The notes under the pieces are model-generated. The model did not search any database, was not told the DNA's origin, and was given only the letters and a program-made list of their open reading frames with translations. The position numbers were made by a program, and so were the translations under genes. DNA of 64,000 nucleotides from Pseudomonas svalbardensis (GTDB taxonomy: Bacteria; Pseudomonadota; Gammaproteobacteria; Pseudomonadales; Pseudomonadaceae): the NCBI RefSeq assembly GCF_030053115.1, contig NZ_CP125619.1:3855501-3919500 (forward strand), given 5' to 3'. Positions 53,561-63,000 of this stretch are shown piece by piece (the first letter of the stretch is position 1; each line of letters starts with the position of its first letter).

Positions 53561-54664
53561 ATGAAAAAGCATACTTCGATTGATCAATCTTTGTCTTCTG
53601 CCGATTTATCGGCCTGCACTACCGTGGCGGTCGACCTGGCCAAGCATGTTTTCCAGCTCGCCGGCGAAGACGCCCTCGGCAAGGTGCATTATGAGCAGCG
53701 GATCAAGTCGCGCGAGGCGTTCTACGAGTTTCTCCGCCAGCTGCCGCCTCATGTCGTGGTCCTGATGGAGACCGGCCCGGGCGCTCAAGCTTGGGCCCGG
53801 CAGTTGCAGGATCAAGGCAACCTGGCGCGGATCCTTCCTGCCGGTCTGGTGGCCAAGCATCGCAGCGGCCCTAAAAATGATCGTAACGATGCGCTGGCAA
53901 TCCTGCGTGCCGGTCGCGACGAAAAGATCTGCGCAGTGCCGGTCAAAAGTGTCGCAGCGCTGGCCATGCAGGCACTGCATCGCGCTCGTCAAGGTTACGT
54001 GCGTCGCCGCACCGCCGTGAGTAATCAGATGCGCGGCCTGCTGCTTGAGCACGGGATTGCGCTGGCACAGGGCGACGTCGCGATCAGCCAGAGAATCCCG
54101 CGGATATTGGAGGATGCCACTCAGCCGGTGCCTGCCATGTTGCGCGAACTGATCGACGAACTGTTGGCCGAGTGGCGCCATTTGGGCGAGCGCATCAACG
54201 TCCTGACGGGACGCCTGGAAGTGGCCGCGAACGCCGACAAGACAGCCAAACGGTTGATGACTGTGCGCGGTATCGGCCCAATCACCGCTACGGCGCTGGT
54301 GGCCAAGGAAACCAAGCCTGAGCGTTTTCCCAATGCTCGCATGTTCGCCGCGTACTTCGGCATGGTCCCTGATCAGCACAGCAGCGGGAAGACGATTCAA
54401 CTGGGGGACATGACCAAGCGAGGCGATAGCTATTTGCGCAGCCTGATGATCCAGGGTGCCCACGCGGTATTGCAGCAGTTGCGACCTGATTCCCAACAGC
54501 CCGACGACCGCCGTTTGTTGCGCTGGATGAGCCGATTGGGCCGCAAGGACGCAGCGGTCAGGTTGGCCAATCGCAACCTGCGCATCGTCTGGGTGCTTTT
54601 ACAGAATGACCAGACTTATCGTCGCCAGCCCGCCGACGGCCAGCAAGCGACGATGAGCCACTGA
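53561..54664 (+). CDS. IS110-family transposase (bridge-RNA type recombinase)
   Basis: 367 residues and intact. DEDD catalytic residues Asp25 (AVDLAKHVF), Glu70 (LMETG), Asp107 and Asp110 (KNDRNDAL). Coiled-coil region (HRARQGYVRRRTAVSNQMRG), then the Tnp20 domain with GIGPITATAL, and the Ser-containing HSSGKTIQLGDMTKRGD. Only weakly similar to the copy at 48109-49158, so it is a different element of the family. Transposition is expected to be guided by an RNA from the non-coding end. Confidence 0.9.
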   Translation: MKKHTSIDQSLSSADLSACTTVAVDLAKHVFQLAGEDALGKVHYEQRIKSREAFYEFLRQLPPHVVVLMETGPGAQAWARQLQDQGNLARILPAGLVAKHRSGPKNDRNDALAILRAGRDEKICAVPVKSVAALAMQALHRARQGYVRRRTAVSNQMRGLLLEHGIALAQGDVAISQRIPRILEDATQPVPAMLRELIDELLAEWRHLGERINVLTGRLEVAANADKTAKRLMTVRGIGPITATALVAKETKPERFPNARMFAAYFGMVPDQHSSGKTIQLGDMTKRGDSYLRSLMIQGAHAVLQQLRPDSQQPDDRRLLRWMSRLGRKDAAVRLANRNLRIVWVLLQNDQTYRRQPADGQQATMSH

Positions 54665-54903
54665 TCCACCGAGTTCTGCCACCGAGGTACCTACTGACCA
54701 ACCTGTTGCTGAAAAAACATTGACCCCTGGTAAGACCGGCGTGGATAGATGCCTAAGCTGCTAGTGGCCTTCGAGGCCTGACTGTAATCGGCATGCCACG
54801 AGCTCTTCCAATTTTGGCCAGAAGCCGACGACGGCTTCCTCGAGTAGGCCTAATACATAGATGCAACGGGGCGGCAGTTTTTTTAAAAGCGGGTAGACAG
54901 TGG
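54665..54903 (+). ncRNA. Candidate guide (bridge/seek) RNA region of the IS1111-like element
   Basis: 239 nt between the transposase stop and the right end. It contains short inverted motifs (AGTGGCCTTCGAGGCCTGACT region 54762-54783; AGCCGACGACGGCTTCC 54825-54841). IS1111-group elements encode their guide RNA in the 3' non-coding end; here the assignment rests on position and size only. Confidence 0.4.
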
Positions 54904-54918
54904 GGGCGAGTCCATACA

Positions 54919-55047
54919 TAGCAGCTGGCGAAGCCTGCGTTCGGCTGCGAAGCAGTCGTGAATCCGGCTAACGCGGTCCGCCCGACGCACCGCAATAGCT
55001 GATTTTACGACTGCTTCGCAGCCGAACGCAGGCTTCGCCAGCTGCTA
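54919..55047. repeat. Inverted REP pair inside the IS4-type element
   Basis: TAGCAGCTGGCGAAGCCTGC at 54919 and its complement ending at 55047, inner arms GCTGCGAAGCAGTCGT and ACGACTGCTTCGCAGC. Confidence 0.85.
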
Positions 55048-55212
55048 CAAGGATCGCGTTTTGGCTTAACTGATCGGCATTGGCCATCAAGGTGCCCGTT
55101 TTTTGTGTCCATGATCAAAGTGCTTCACCAGCATCCAACAGACGGCTGACCTTCCCTCAGGAAGGCAAAGACCGCGTACCCGAGACGTTCAAGCAGGCCC
55201 TTGAAATGACAA

Positions 55213-56067
55213 TCAAGCCCTCCGCGTAGAGCAATACTCCACAATCATCTGAGTGACCGCTGCCACAATCACCTGATCCGCGTCAGGCGAGGTGAACAGC
55301 CGACATTGCGCATCCGGCAAATCCGGCAACCCTTGTTCTACCCCAATAACCGCCAATCCTTGCCCCAACTGACTGAGTGGCATGGGCGCTACCGCGAAGC
55401 CTGCCAGGGCCGCCGCCCGCAATCCGGCAGTGCTGCTGCACAACATCGCCGTGCGTTGGGCGATTCCCGCCTGCGCCAGCCTCGTCAGCGCGGCCTCGCG
55501 ATAAGGGCACGGCTCGGGGAACAGGGCCAGCGGCAACGGCGTGGGTAACCGGGCGACGGGTTGCGCCGACCAGGCCCACACCAGCGGTTCTTGCCATAGC
55601 AACAGCCCCGCTTCGCTGGTTTCGCACAGCGAACCGATGACCACCTCCAGATGCCCTTGCTTCATCAGCGCCAGTAACGTACCCGGAATGTTCACCTGCA
55701 CCTCGATCTTCATCCCGGGGTACTGCGCCGCGAATTCCTGAACAGTGCGCAGCAATCGAGACTCGACAAAATCTTCGGACACCCCGATCCGCAGCCGCCC
55801 GTGAAACGGCGTGCGGGTCAGGTCTGTCCAGGCATCACGGTTCAGCGCGAGGATCGTGCGCGCATAAGAGACCAGGCGCTCGCCATCGGCCGTCAATTGC
55901 TGGAAACGGGTGGTGCGCGTCAACAGGGGTTTACCAATCTGTTCTTCCAATCGCCGCACGTGGCCACTGACCGCCGACTGAGTGAGGTGCAGCTTCTGGG
56001 CTGCACGGCTGAAGCCGTCTTCATCGACGACAGTGACAAATGTCTTGAGCAGCAGAGCATCGAACAT
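55213..56067 (-). CDS. LysR-family transcriptional regulator
   Basis: 284 residues. N-terminal helix-turn-helix (MFDALLLKTFVTVVDEDGFS, RAAQKLHLTQSAVSGHVRRL), then the effector domain. The start at 56067 is usual for the family; the frame is open to 56085. Divergent from an azoreductase-like gene that it probably controls. Confidence 0.9.
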   Translation of the reverse strand: MFDALLLKTFVTVVDEDGFSRAAQKLHLTQSAVSGHVRRLEEQIGKPLLTRTTRFQQLTADGERLVSYARTILALNRDAWTDLTRTPFHGRLRIGVSEDFVESRLLRTVQEFAAQYPGMKIEVQVNIPGTLLALMKQGHLEVVIGSLCETSEAGLLLWQEPLVWAWSAQPVARLPTPLPLALFPEPCPYREAALTRLAQAGIAQRTAMLCSSTAGLRAAALAGFAVAPMPLSQLGQGLAVIGVEQGLPDLPDAQCRLFTSPDADQVIVAAVTQMIVEYCSTRRA

Positions 56068-56088
56068 AGTTTTATACGTGATCAATTG

Positions 56089-56123
56089 AGTTGTAATTTA
56101 CGATTTATATTTCAAATACAACT
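56089..56123. promoter_or_regulatory. Candidate LysR box
   Basis: AGTTGTA (56089-56095) and TACAACT (56117-56123) are inverted repeats 21 bp apart in the AT-rich gap between the LysR gene and its divergent neighbour. Confidence 0.5.
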
Positions 56124-56173
56124 ATGTTGCAATGCTCCCACCTGCCCTGCCTCCCCATCACTCAAGGTGTGCC

Positions 56174-56869
56174 ATGACGACTCTTCTCCATATTCAGTGT
56201 TCTCCACGCAAACAGCGTTCGGCTTCCCTTGAAGTCGCCCGCAGCTTCATTGCGCGCTATCAAGCAAACACCCCGGACACCGAAATCATCACCCTTGACC
56301 TCTGGAACATGGCGCTGCCGGAATTCGATGATCTGGCAATGGAGGCCAAATACGCCGGGCTCAATGGCACGCCGTTGACCCCCGCACAACAAGACGCCTG
56401 GAACACGTTAAATGAGTTGGCAAATCACCTGCACCGCGCGGATGTACTCGTGATGTCCGTACCACTGTGGAATTTCAGCATCCCGTACAAACTCAAACAC
56501 TTCATCGACTTGGTATCGCAGAAAGACATCCTGTTCAGCGTTGACCCGGAACGGGGTCTGGAAGGCATGCTGCACAACAAACTCGCCGTGGTGATGTACG
56601 CCCGTGGCCTGGATTTTTCGGCGCTATCGATCACACCGGCGGAGCGCTTCGACTTCCAGAAGCCCTACGTGGAAGCCTGGCTGAAATTTATCGGCGTCAC
56701 GGAGGTGCATTCGGTGATTGTGGAGAAAACCATCCTGGGGGAAGACGTCGATCTGCGCGCGCGTGAGGACGCGACTCGGCAGGCCAGGAGCCTGGCAGAC
56801 AGTTTGTCGCTGACGCTTCAGGCCCCCCGGTTACACATCGATTCATTACAAACCGAAAAACCTGAATAG
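56174..56869 (+). CDS. FMN-dependent NADH-azoreductase-like protein
   Basis: 231 residues. LLHIQCSPRKQRSASLEVAR gives the FMN phosphate loop, then SVPLWNFSIPYKLKHFIDLV, a close match to AzoR-type flavodoxin-like quinone/azo reductases. The C-terminus is about 25 residues longer than usual. AAGGTG precedes the ATG at 56174. Likely induced through the divergent LysR regulator. Confidence 0.88.
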   Translation: MTTLLHIQCSPRKQRSASLEVARSFIARYQANTPDTEIITLDLWNMALPEFDDLAMEAKYAGLNGTPLTPAQQDAWNTLNELANHLHRADVLVMSVPLWNFSIPYKLKHFIDLVSQKDILFSVDPERGLEGMLHNKLAVVMYARGLDFSALSITPAERFDFQKPYVEAWLKFIGVTEVHSVIVEKTILGEDVDLRAREDATRQARSLADSLSLTLQAPRLHIDSLQTEKPE

Positions 56870-56889
56870 CCACAGCCCACCCATACCAA

Positions 56890-57285
56890 CCGCCAGCGTT
56901 AGGACAGTATTGCGAGTGCTTACTGGTCGGCAGACGTGGAAACCCTGGGCCATGCCAGTGGTAAGCGCCCAGCGCATCGAGCACGTCGTCTGTTTCTATG
57001 CCTTTGGCGATGACCGCCATGCCAAAATCGTGACCAAAATCGACGACGATACGTACGATCAGCTCATTTGCTTGATCGCTTTGCATGGCCAGTACAAAGG
57101 ATTTGTCGATCTTGAGGTTCGCTGATGGGCAAATCCTTCAACTGAGCCAGACTCGTATGGCCGCCGCCGAAATCATCGATGGCGATATGGATGCCCATCG
57201 TATGTAACTGCCTGAGGATGGTACGACCGGCATAGGAATCAGCAGCAAAGAAACGCTCGCCGTGCTCAGCAACGATTCCTGTCGC
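56890..57285 (-). pseudogene. EAL-domain (c-di-GMP phosphodiesterase) relic
   Basis: On the minus strand: TILRQLHTMGIHIAIDDFGG then GHTSLAQLKDLP, a one-base frameshift near 57122, then LKIDKSFVLAMQSDQANELI and VIAKGIETDDVLDALGAYHW. These are EAL motifs (DDFGxG, LKIDxSFV, AxGIET). The N-terminal part with the EAL signature is missing and the C-terminus runs out near 56890. Confidence 0.75.
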
Positions 57286-57289
57286 CAGC

Positions 57290-57423
57290 TCGCCAGAAGC
57301 CGGTAAGAACTGGATTAGAACCCTGCCTCACAGTGGATTCTTCGTGATTCTGCGGTTATATGAAGCGCCCAAGGCATTCTTCGACAAGGATTGGAAACCG
57401 AGCTATTCACAGAAGCAGGATTA
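57290..57423 (+). pseudogene. C-terminal relic of a DUF1254/DUF1214 protein
   Basis: The plus frame reads PEAGKNWIRTLPHSGFFVIL then RLYEAPKAFFDKDWKPSYSQ and stops. This matches the end of DUF1214 proteins (NWxxTxPxxGFFVxLRLYxPxxxxxDxxWxP). The upstream gene is gone and replaced by the EAL relic. Confidence 0.7.
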
Positions 57424-57721
57424 AAGATATTCATCGCTAAAGGATGAACATACCCTGGCCCTGCCAGTTTTTTTCGCCTCGTAAAGTTGCTTGTCCGCAG
57501 CTTCTATCAACGCCTGGAATTCAAGGTCGTCAGTGGGCGTCAATGTTGCGACGCCTAGGGAAAGAGTCACCACACGAGCTACATCAGAAGCAGAATGCTC
57601 GATACCCAGCGCCCGGATATGCTCTTGCATTTTTTCTGCTAGTTGGACCGCTCCGCAAAGACCTGTATTGGGAAGAATGCAGGCAAACTCTTCGCCACCA
57701 TACCGAGCGACCAAGTCGTAG
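57421..57721 (-). pseudogene. C-terminal fragment of a REC-GGDEF diguanylate cyclase (cut by IS3)
   Basis: YDLVARYGGEEFACILPNTG then an ordinary GGDEF end; the active site GGEEF is here. The N-terminal part lies at 59395-60044 beyond the insertion. The 5-bp target duplication GGGCG marks the join; without the insert the protein would read SETVRRP-YDLVARYGGEEF. Confidence 0.88.
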
Positions 57722-57801
57722 GGGCGCCCCCGGTGTCAGGATAGTTGTCGCCTCTCCGAATTTTCCTAAAAAAGCACATCGGGGGCGGAAAGAGACTGGT
57801 C

Positions 57802-58305
57802 GTGCCGTATTATTCATCTGAACGCAGAGCCGCATTACTCAAGATGCTGCTTCCCCCGCTGAACCTGTCGATGGCCGAGGTTTCCCGGCGCGAAGGGGTC
57901 AGCGAAATGTCTTTGTCCAACTGGCGCAAGCAGCTCAGTTCTGAAGGAAGTGCAGTGTCCGAAAACAAGCAATCGACTCAGAACTGGTCAGCCGAAACCA
58001 AGTTTGCTGTCGTCCTTGAAGCCGCCGGTTTGTCCGAGATCGACCTGGGCGAGTATTGCCGCCGCAAAGGCCTTTACCCCGAGCAAATCACGGCCTGGCG
58101 ACAAGCCTTCATCACCGGCCAGAAATCGGAAAAGGCCCAGCAAAAAGACGATCGGGAGCAGTCTCGCAAAGATAAGAAACGCATCCAGGAACTTGAGCGC
58201 GAACTGCGTCGCAAAGACAAGGCGCTCGCTGAAACAGCCGCGTTGTTGGTGCTGCGAAAAAAGCTCAACGACTACTGGGGGACGAACGACAACGAGGACA
58301 ACTAA
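57802..58305 (+). CDS. IS3-family OrfA
   Basis: 167 residues from a GTG at 57802 (GGAAAGAGA upstream; a TTG at 57745 is further out). N-terminal helix-turn-helix with leucine zipper (MAEVSRREGVSEMSLSNWRK and ELERELRRKDKALAETAALL). A-AAA-AAG at 58257-58263 is the standard IS3 frameshift site, giving the OrfAB transposase from two frames. Confidence 0.88.
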   Translation: MPYYSSERRAALLKMLLPPLNLSMAEVSRREGVSEMSLSNWRKQLSSEGSAVSENKQSTQNWSAETKFAVVLEAAGLSEIDLGEYCRRKGLYPEQITAWRQAFITGQKSEKAQQKDDREQSRKDKKRIQELERELRRKDKALAETAALLVLRKKLNDYWGTNDNEDN

Positions 58306-58310
58306 CGTCT

Positions 58311-59357
58311 TTGCCAGAGCGCCAGTTGCTCGTTGCCTGGCTAGGTAGCGCGGTCGCGGCAGGCGCCAGAAAAATCAGAGCCTGCCGGGAAATCGGTCTA
58401 TCGCTGCGGACTTTGCAGCGATGGACTGAAACAGACGTTATCCAGGCCGATGCCCGAACGACTGTCACACGGCCAACGCCGCGCAATGCGCTGACCGAGG
58501 CTGAGCGACAAACGATCGTGGCGCTGTGCAACAGCCCTGCGTATGCCCACCTGCCGCCGAGCCAGATCGTGCCGCGCCTGGCCGATCAAGGGCGCTATCT
58601 GGCGTCGGAGGCGACGCTTTATCGCGTCTTGCGAGCAACGGGTCAACAGCAACATCGAGGCCGTAGTCAGCGCCCCAAGCGGTACGCAGCACCGACAACG
58701 CATGCGGCCAAAGCGCCCAATCAGGTGTGGTCCTGGGACATCACGTACCTGCCGTCGCCGATACGCGGCAAGTATTACTACCTCTATCTGATCGAGGATA
58801 TTTACAGCCGCAAGGCCGTGGGCTGGGAGGTCTACGACGCGGAAAGCGGCGAGAAAGCCGCCGCGCTGCTGCAACGCAGCGTGATCGGCGAGCAGTGTTT
58901 ACATGAACCGCTGGTGCTGCACTCGGACAACGGAGCGCCGATGAAATCGGTGACGCTGTTGAGCAAGATGTACGAACTGGGCATCACGCCCTCGCGGGGC
59001 CGACCGCGGGTCAGCAACGACAATCCCTACTCGGAGTCGCTGTTTAGAACACTGAAATACTGCCCGCAATGGCCGCAAGATGGCTTTGCCAGTTTGGACG
59101 CTGCACGAGCGTGGGTGAGGGATTTCATGCGCTGGTACAACAACGAGCACCGGCATAGCCGTATCCGGTTCGTCACGCCGGCTGAGCGGCATCGAGGACT
59201 GGACCATCAGGTCTTGGCCCGGCGACATGAGCTGTACGAACAAGCCAAGGAGCAAAAGCCGGAACGGTGGTCGGGTCGAACACGTAACTGGGAACCGATC
59301 GGCACCGTGCTGTTGAACCCGGATCGAGAGCAGCAGGTCGAGAAAAGAGCGGCATAG
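58311..59357 (+). CDS. IS3-family OrfB (DDE integrase part)
   Basis: 348 codons, normally made as OrfAB by -1 frameshift; a stand-alone start would be the TTG at 58311. DDE residues: Asp in WSWDITYLPS, Asp in LHSDNGAPMK, Glu in NPYSESLFRTLK. HTH_21 and rve domains. The -1 frame is open back to the slippery site. Confidence 0.9.
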   Translation: MPERQLLVAWLGSAVAAGARKIRACREIGLSLRTLQRWTETDVIQADARTTVTRPTPRNALTEAERQTIVALCNSPAYAHLPPSQIVPRLADQGRYLASEATLYRVLRATGQQQHRGRSQRPKRYAAPTTHAAKAPNQVWSWDITYLPSPIRGKYYYLYLIEDIYSRKAVGWEVYDAESGEKAAALLQRSVIGEQCLHEPLVLHSDNGAPMKSVTLLSKMYELGITPSRGRPRVSNDNPYSESLFRTLKYCPQWPQDGFASLDAARAWVRDFMRWYNNEHRHSRIRFVTPAERHRGLDHQVLARRHELYEQAKEQKPERWSGRTRNWEPIGTVLLNPDREQQVEKRAA

Positions 59358-59394
59358 TTAGACGGTTGACGCGACAACTACCTTGAAAAACGCC

Positions 59395-60044
59395 GGGCGT
59401 CTAACCGTTTCAGATAACGCTTGGGCAACAGATTTCAAGCAGCTATCTCCAGCCTGGTGCCCATATTGGTCGTTGTAGCGTTTGAAAAAGTCAACATCCA
59501 CCATGATGAGCGACAGCGGCTTTTGCTCTCGAAAGCACTGGCGCCAATCCGCCAATATGTCCTCATCGAATTTGCGTCGATTAGCCACTCCAGTAAGGCC
59601 ATCCATTAATGCCATGGAACGCAGTAGATCGTTCTGTAGTTTCAGGGTCAGGTGTGTTCGCACACGGGCTCTAACAATGATTGGATTGATGGGTTTGCTG
59701 ATGAAGTCGACCGCGCCAAGTTCCAGACCTAGTACCTCATCCGACTCCTGCTGCTGTGCGGTAATGAAGATGATGGGGATGTCCTGGGTCGCAGGGTCAG
59801 CCTTGAGTCGACGGCATACTTCATGCCCGTCCACACCCTCCATGACCACGTCCAGCAGAATCAGGTCGGGTAGTTGGGTCTGGCATACCGTGATCGCCTG
59901 CTCACCGTTGGTGGCCATGAACACATCACAGTCCTCACGAAACAACTCATGGAGTACCCGAATATTAATCGGTTGGTCGTCGACAATGAGGAGTTTGGGA
60001 CGGTTATGGGGATGTGGTAACCAGGTTTCCATCGATTGTTCCAT
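59395..60044 (-). pseudogene. N-terminal fragment of a REC-GGDEF diguanylate cyclase (cut by IS3)
   Basis: Receiver domain (LLIVDDQPINIRVLHELF; phospho-acceptor Asp in LILLDVVMEGVDGH; Lys in FISKPINP), then the start of the GGDEF domain (MDGLTGVANRRKFDEDILAD, MVDVDFFKRYNDQYGHQAGD) up to SETVRRP, where IS3 enters; the frame then reads about 12 foreign codons to a stop at 59358. The active site is on the other fragment. The ATG overlaps the kinase stop by one base (TGATG). Confidence 0.9.
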
Positions 60045-63000
60045 CAGGCAGATCTCAACAGTTCACGACCAATCGGCATCGCAGCGGAAAAGTCTAGCGA
60101 CTGCACCATAACAACCAGTTCGTCGAACTGTGGGCGCAGGGATTGCGGCGTTTTTGACGCCAATGCGTCTGCCAGCTCTATGGCTTGAAGGTTGCCCGCT
60201 TCCAGCAACAGCAAAATCTCCTCAAGGGATTCTCGCCATTGCTTGAGCGCCATCAATTCGGAGTCACAGACCTGTGCGCTCGGGCTCTGACCAAAGTCGA
60301 CATTCATCTGCTCAAGGCTTTGTTGCAGTAATCTGCTCAACTCATCAAACCATGTTGAGTCAGCAAAGATGCGCGCTACAGACCCTGCATCTGCGGATTG
60401 TAGTTTTTGCTCCAGATCGCCGGCCAGTAGCGACATCGCCTTGGCACCCATGGTGCCGCTGCTGCCTTTAATGGAATGGAGCACGAAAGCTGCCCCCGAT
60501 GCGTCTCGCCGCTGGATCTGATCGTGCAACCGGCCAAGCAGTTTTTCTAGCGCGGGGCCAAAGTTACGCAGCACGTTGCGGATCAAATCGAGGTCGCCAC
60601 CAAAGCGACTAATGATTGATGCACGCGACTCGATCACGCCTTCTCCTGTATCGGCTTGGCCCGAGCCTGGAGATGCCTTGCGATCCTCAAGGCCCACTTG
60701 AAAAAGCAATGTTGCCACGAGTTGTTCCAGATCGATGGGCTTGCCGACATGCTCATTCATCCCCGCAGCAAGACAGGCCTCACGGTCGGTATTGGAGGCA
60801 TTCGCGGTCATCGCCACAATCGGCAGCGCTGCAAAGCGTGGATTCGATCGAATGCGACGGGTCGCCTCCAAGCCATCAATATCCGGCATCTGGATATCCA
60901 TCAACACGACGTCGAAGGGCACACTCTCAGCCATCACCCTGCTCACCCCTTCCAGCCCACCTTCAGCCAGCGTCACTCGAGCGCCTTCCCCTGTCAGTAA
61001 CTCATCGGCAACCTGTCGATTAAGCATGTTGTCTTCCACCACCAATAGCCGCAGCCCGGCTAGACGCTGCGGCCTGTCAACAGTTGACTTGGACGGGAGT
61101 GACTGCGCAAGGCCTTTGCCGTTGAGTGCTCGCTGAACAGCGTCGGCTAACTGCTTGGGCGTGACAGGCTTGGTGAGAAACCCCACGAAGGGAGCGTCTC
61201 CCATCTCGTTTGCGTCGGCCAGCACTTCACGGCCGTAAGCGGTAATCATAATGACCATTGGAGGAGGTACGCCGTTGCCCTGCTGACGGATCAATTGAGC
61301 AGCGCTCAGGCCATCCATATCGGACATCCGCCAGTCCATCAGTACCACGTCGTAGGCTTCGCCTCTCGCTTGGGCGTTTTTCACCCATTCCACTGCTTGC
61401 GTGCCACCACTCACGTGGTCGGCCTCCCACCCTAATGCATGAACGGTTCGCAACAGCAATTCACCCGCCATGGCGTTGTCGTCGACTACCAGTATCCGTA
61501 TGGACACATCGACTCCAGGGCTGTCAGATCTCAGCAGCGAACTGGGCGCTACATCCAGGGTGATATCGAACCAGAAGCGACTTCCCCTACCCTGCTGGCT
61601 CTCCACCTGAAGTTCACCGCCCATCAAGCTGACCAACCGCTTACAGATCACCAAGCCCAGACCGGTGCCGCCAAAGCGGCGGGTGGTTGAAGCCTCGGCC
61701 TGAGTGAATCCTTCAAAAATGCGCTGAAGTTGCTCCGGGTTGATACCGATACCTGTATCAGAAACAGCGATGCGCAATCTCACGGAGTTTTCCGTGCGCA
61801 TCAGTTGCTCGACGCTGACCACGATCTGGCCTTCCAGGGTGAACTTGAGGGCGTTACCCGCCAGGTTGATCAGCACCTGTTGCAGCCGCAGGCTATCGCC
61901 TATCAGGTCGTTAGGTAGATTGGAGTCCAGGTCGAACATGACCTCGACTTCTTTCTGGCCCTGGTTGCCGGCCAGCACAACGGCGAGGTCACGCATGAGC
62001 GATTCGAGTTCGAATGGGTGAACGTCGAGTTGCAGCTTGCCAGCCTCAATCTTGGAGTAATCAAGGATGTCATTGAGCAAGCCCAGCAGTGATTTCGCAG
62101 CGGACTGTGCTTTGGTCACATAGTCGAGTTGACGACCATTCAGGTCAGTGTTCTGCACCAACTGCAACATGCCCAGCACGGCGTTCATCGGCGTGCGTAT
62201 TTCGTGGCTCATGTTGGCCAGGAACGACGATTTGGCTGCACTCGCGGTGTCGGCCTGTTCCTTGGCATACAGCAGATTTGACTCCAGCTCGCGCTGGGAG
62301 GTTATATCCCGATTGATACCCGTCACACGCAAAGCCGCACCGCTCGGACTGCGTTCGACCTGCGCGCCTGCCTGTATGAAGCGGATCTGGCCGTCCGGGC
62401 GAACGACACGAAAAGTGGTGTCGTACACACCACTCCCCTCGACTGCGGCACTCAGCTTTTCAGCCGCTGCCACCGCATCTTCGGGGTGAACTCGCGAATA
62501 CCAGTGCTCATAATCCAGACCATTATTGCGCAACGTCAGTGGCTGACCGTAGAACTCGAACATGCGATCATTCCACTGCAAGGCATTGTCGGCCAACGTC
62601 CATGACCAGACGCCCAGTTCGGCTACTTCAGCTGCCATCAGCAACTGATCATGAATCGCCATCAGTTCACTACGTTGTTGCTGTGTTGTCTGCAGGCTCG
62701 CAGCCAGCTCCCTTTCCGCCGCTTTACGTTCGGTGATGTCCACCGCGATGCCCAGGTAGCCGCTCAATTTCCCTTCGTCATCACGCATGGAGGTGACCAC
62801 CAGCGTGACAGGAAACCGCGAGCCGTCCTTACGTATGTAAGTCCACTCCCGGGTTTCTGCACCTTCAAGCTCAGGTTTATGGGTAAACACACGGAAACCA
62901 TCGATTGCCTGAGCGTACTCCTCGCTCAGTTCAACGCTACGAGCAGCGAGTTCCTCTGGCACATGTATCGATTCAGGTGTGTTTTGACCCAGCAACTCAT

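Larger units (their letters stand above)
53487..54914 (+). mobile_element. IS110-family (IS1111-like) insertion sequence
   Basis: 1428 bp bounded by TGGACTCGCCC (53487-53497) and GGGCGAGTCCA (54904-54914), with an extra inner copy GGGCGAGTCCA at 53551-53561 whose last base begins the transposase start codon. It has one transposase gene and a 239-nt non-coding 3' part. It lies against the REP arm at 54919, as many Pseudomonas IS110-type elements do. Confidence 0.8.
53433..55083 (+). mobile_element. Transposase-less IS4-type element carrying a REP and an IS110-type insertion
   Basis: Ends CCAATGCCAGTCAGTTAAG (53433) and CTTAACTGATCGGCATTGG (ending 55083) are inverted repeats; the right end read outwards matches the classical IS4 end AATGCCGATCAGTTAAG. 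The flanking CCATCAAGG is duplicated (target duplication of 9 bp or slightly more). No IS4 transposase remains. The interior holds about 50 bp, then the IS1111-like element 53487-54914, then a REP pair (54919-55047). Confidence 0.75.
53414..55103. terminator. fic terminator split by a mobile element
   Basis: The left half AAAACGGGCGCCATCAAGG (53414-53431) and the right half CCATCAAGGTGCCCGTTTTT (55084-55101) lie on the two sides of the insert. Joined through the shared CCATCAAGG they give a normal terminator: AAAACGGGCGCC, loop ATCAA, GGTGCCCGTTTT. Confidence 0.8.
57727..59394 (+). mobile_element. IS3-family insertion sequence
   Basis: 1668 bp with two overlapping-frame genes. Ends: CGGTGTCAGGATAGTTGTCG at the left and, as reverse complement at the right, CGGCGTTTTTCAAGGTAGTT then GTCGC; the shared core is TAGTTGTCGC. 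It is flanked by GGGCG at 57722-57726 and 59395-59399. It interrupts a REC-GGDEF gene. The reading frames are intact, so it may be active. Confidence 0.88.
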
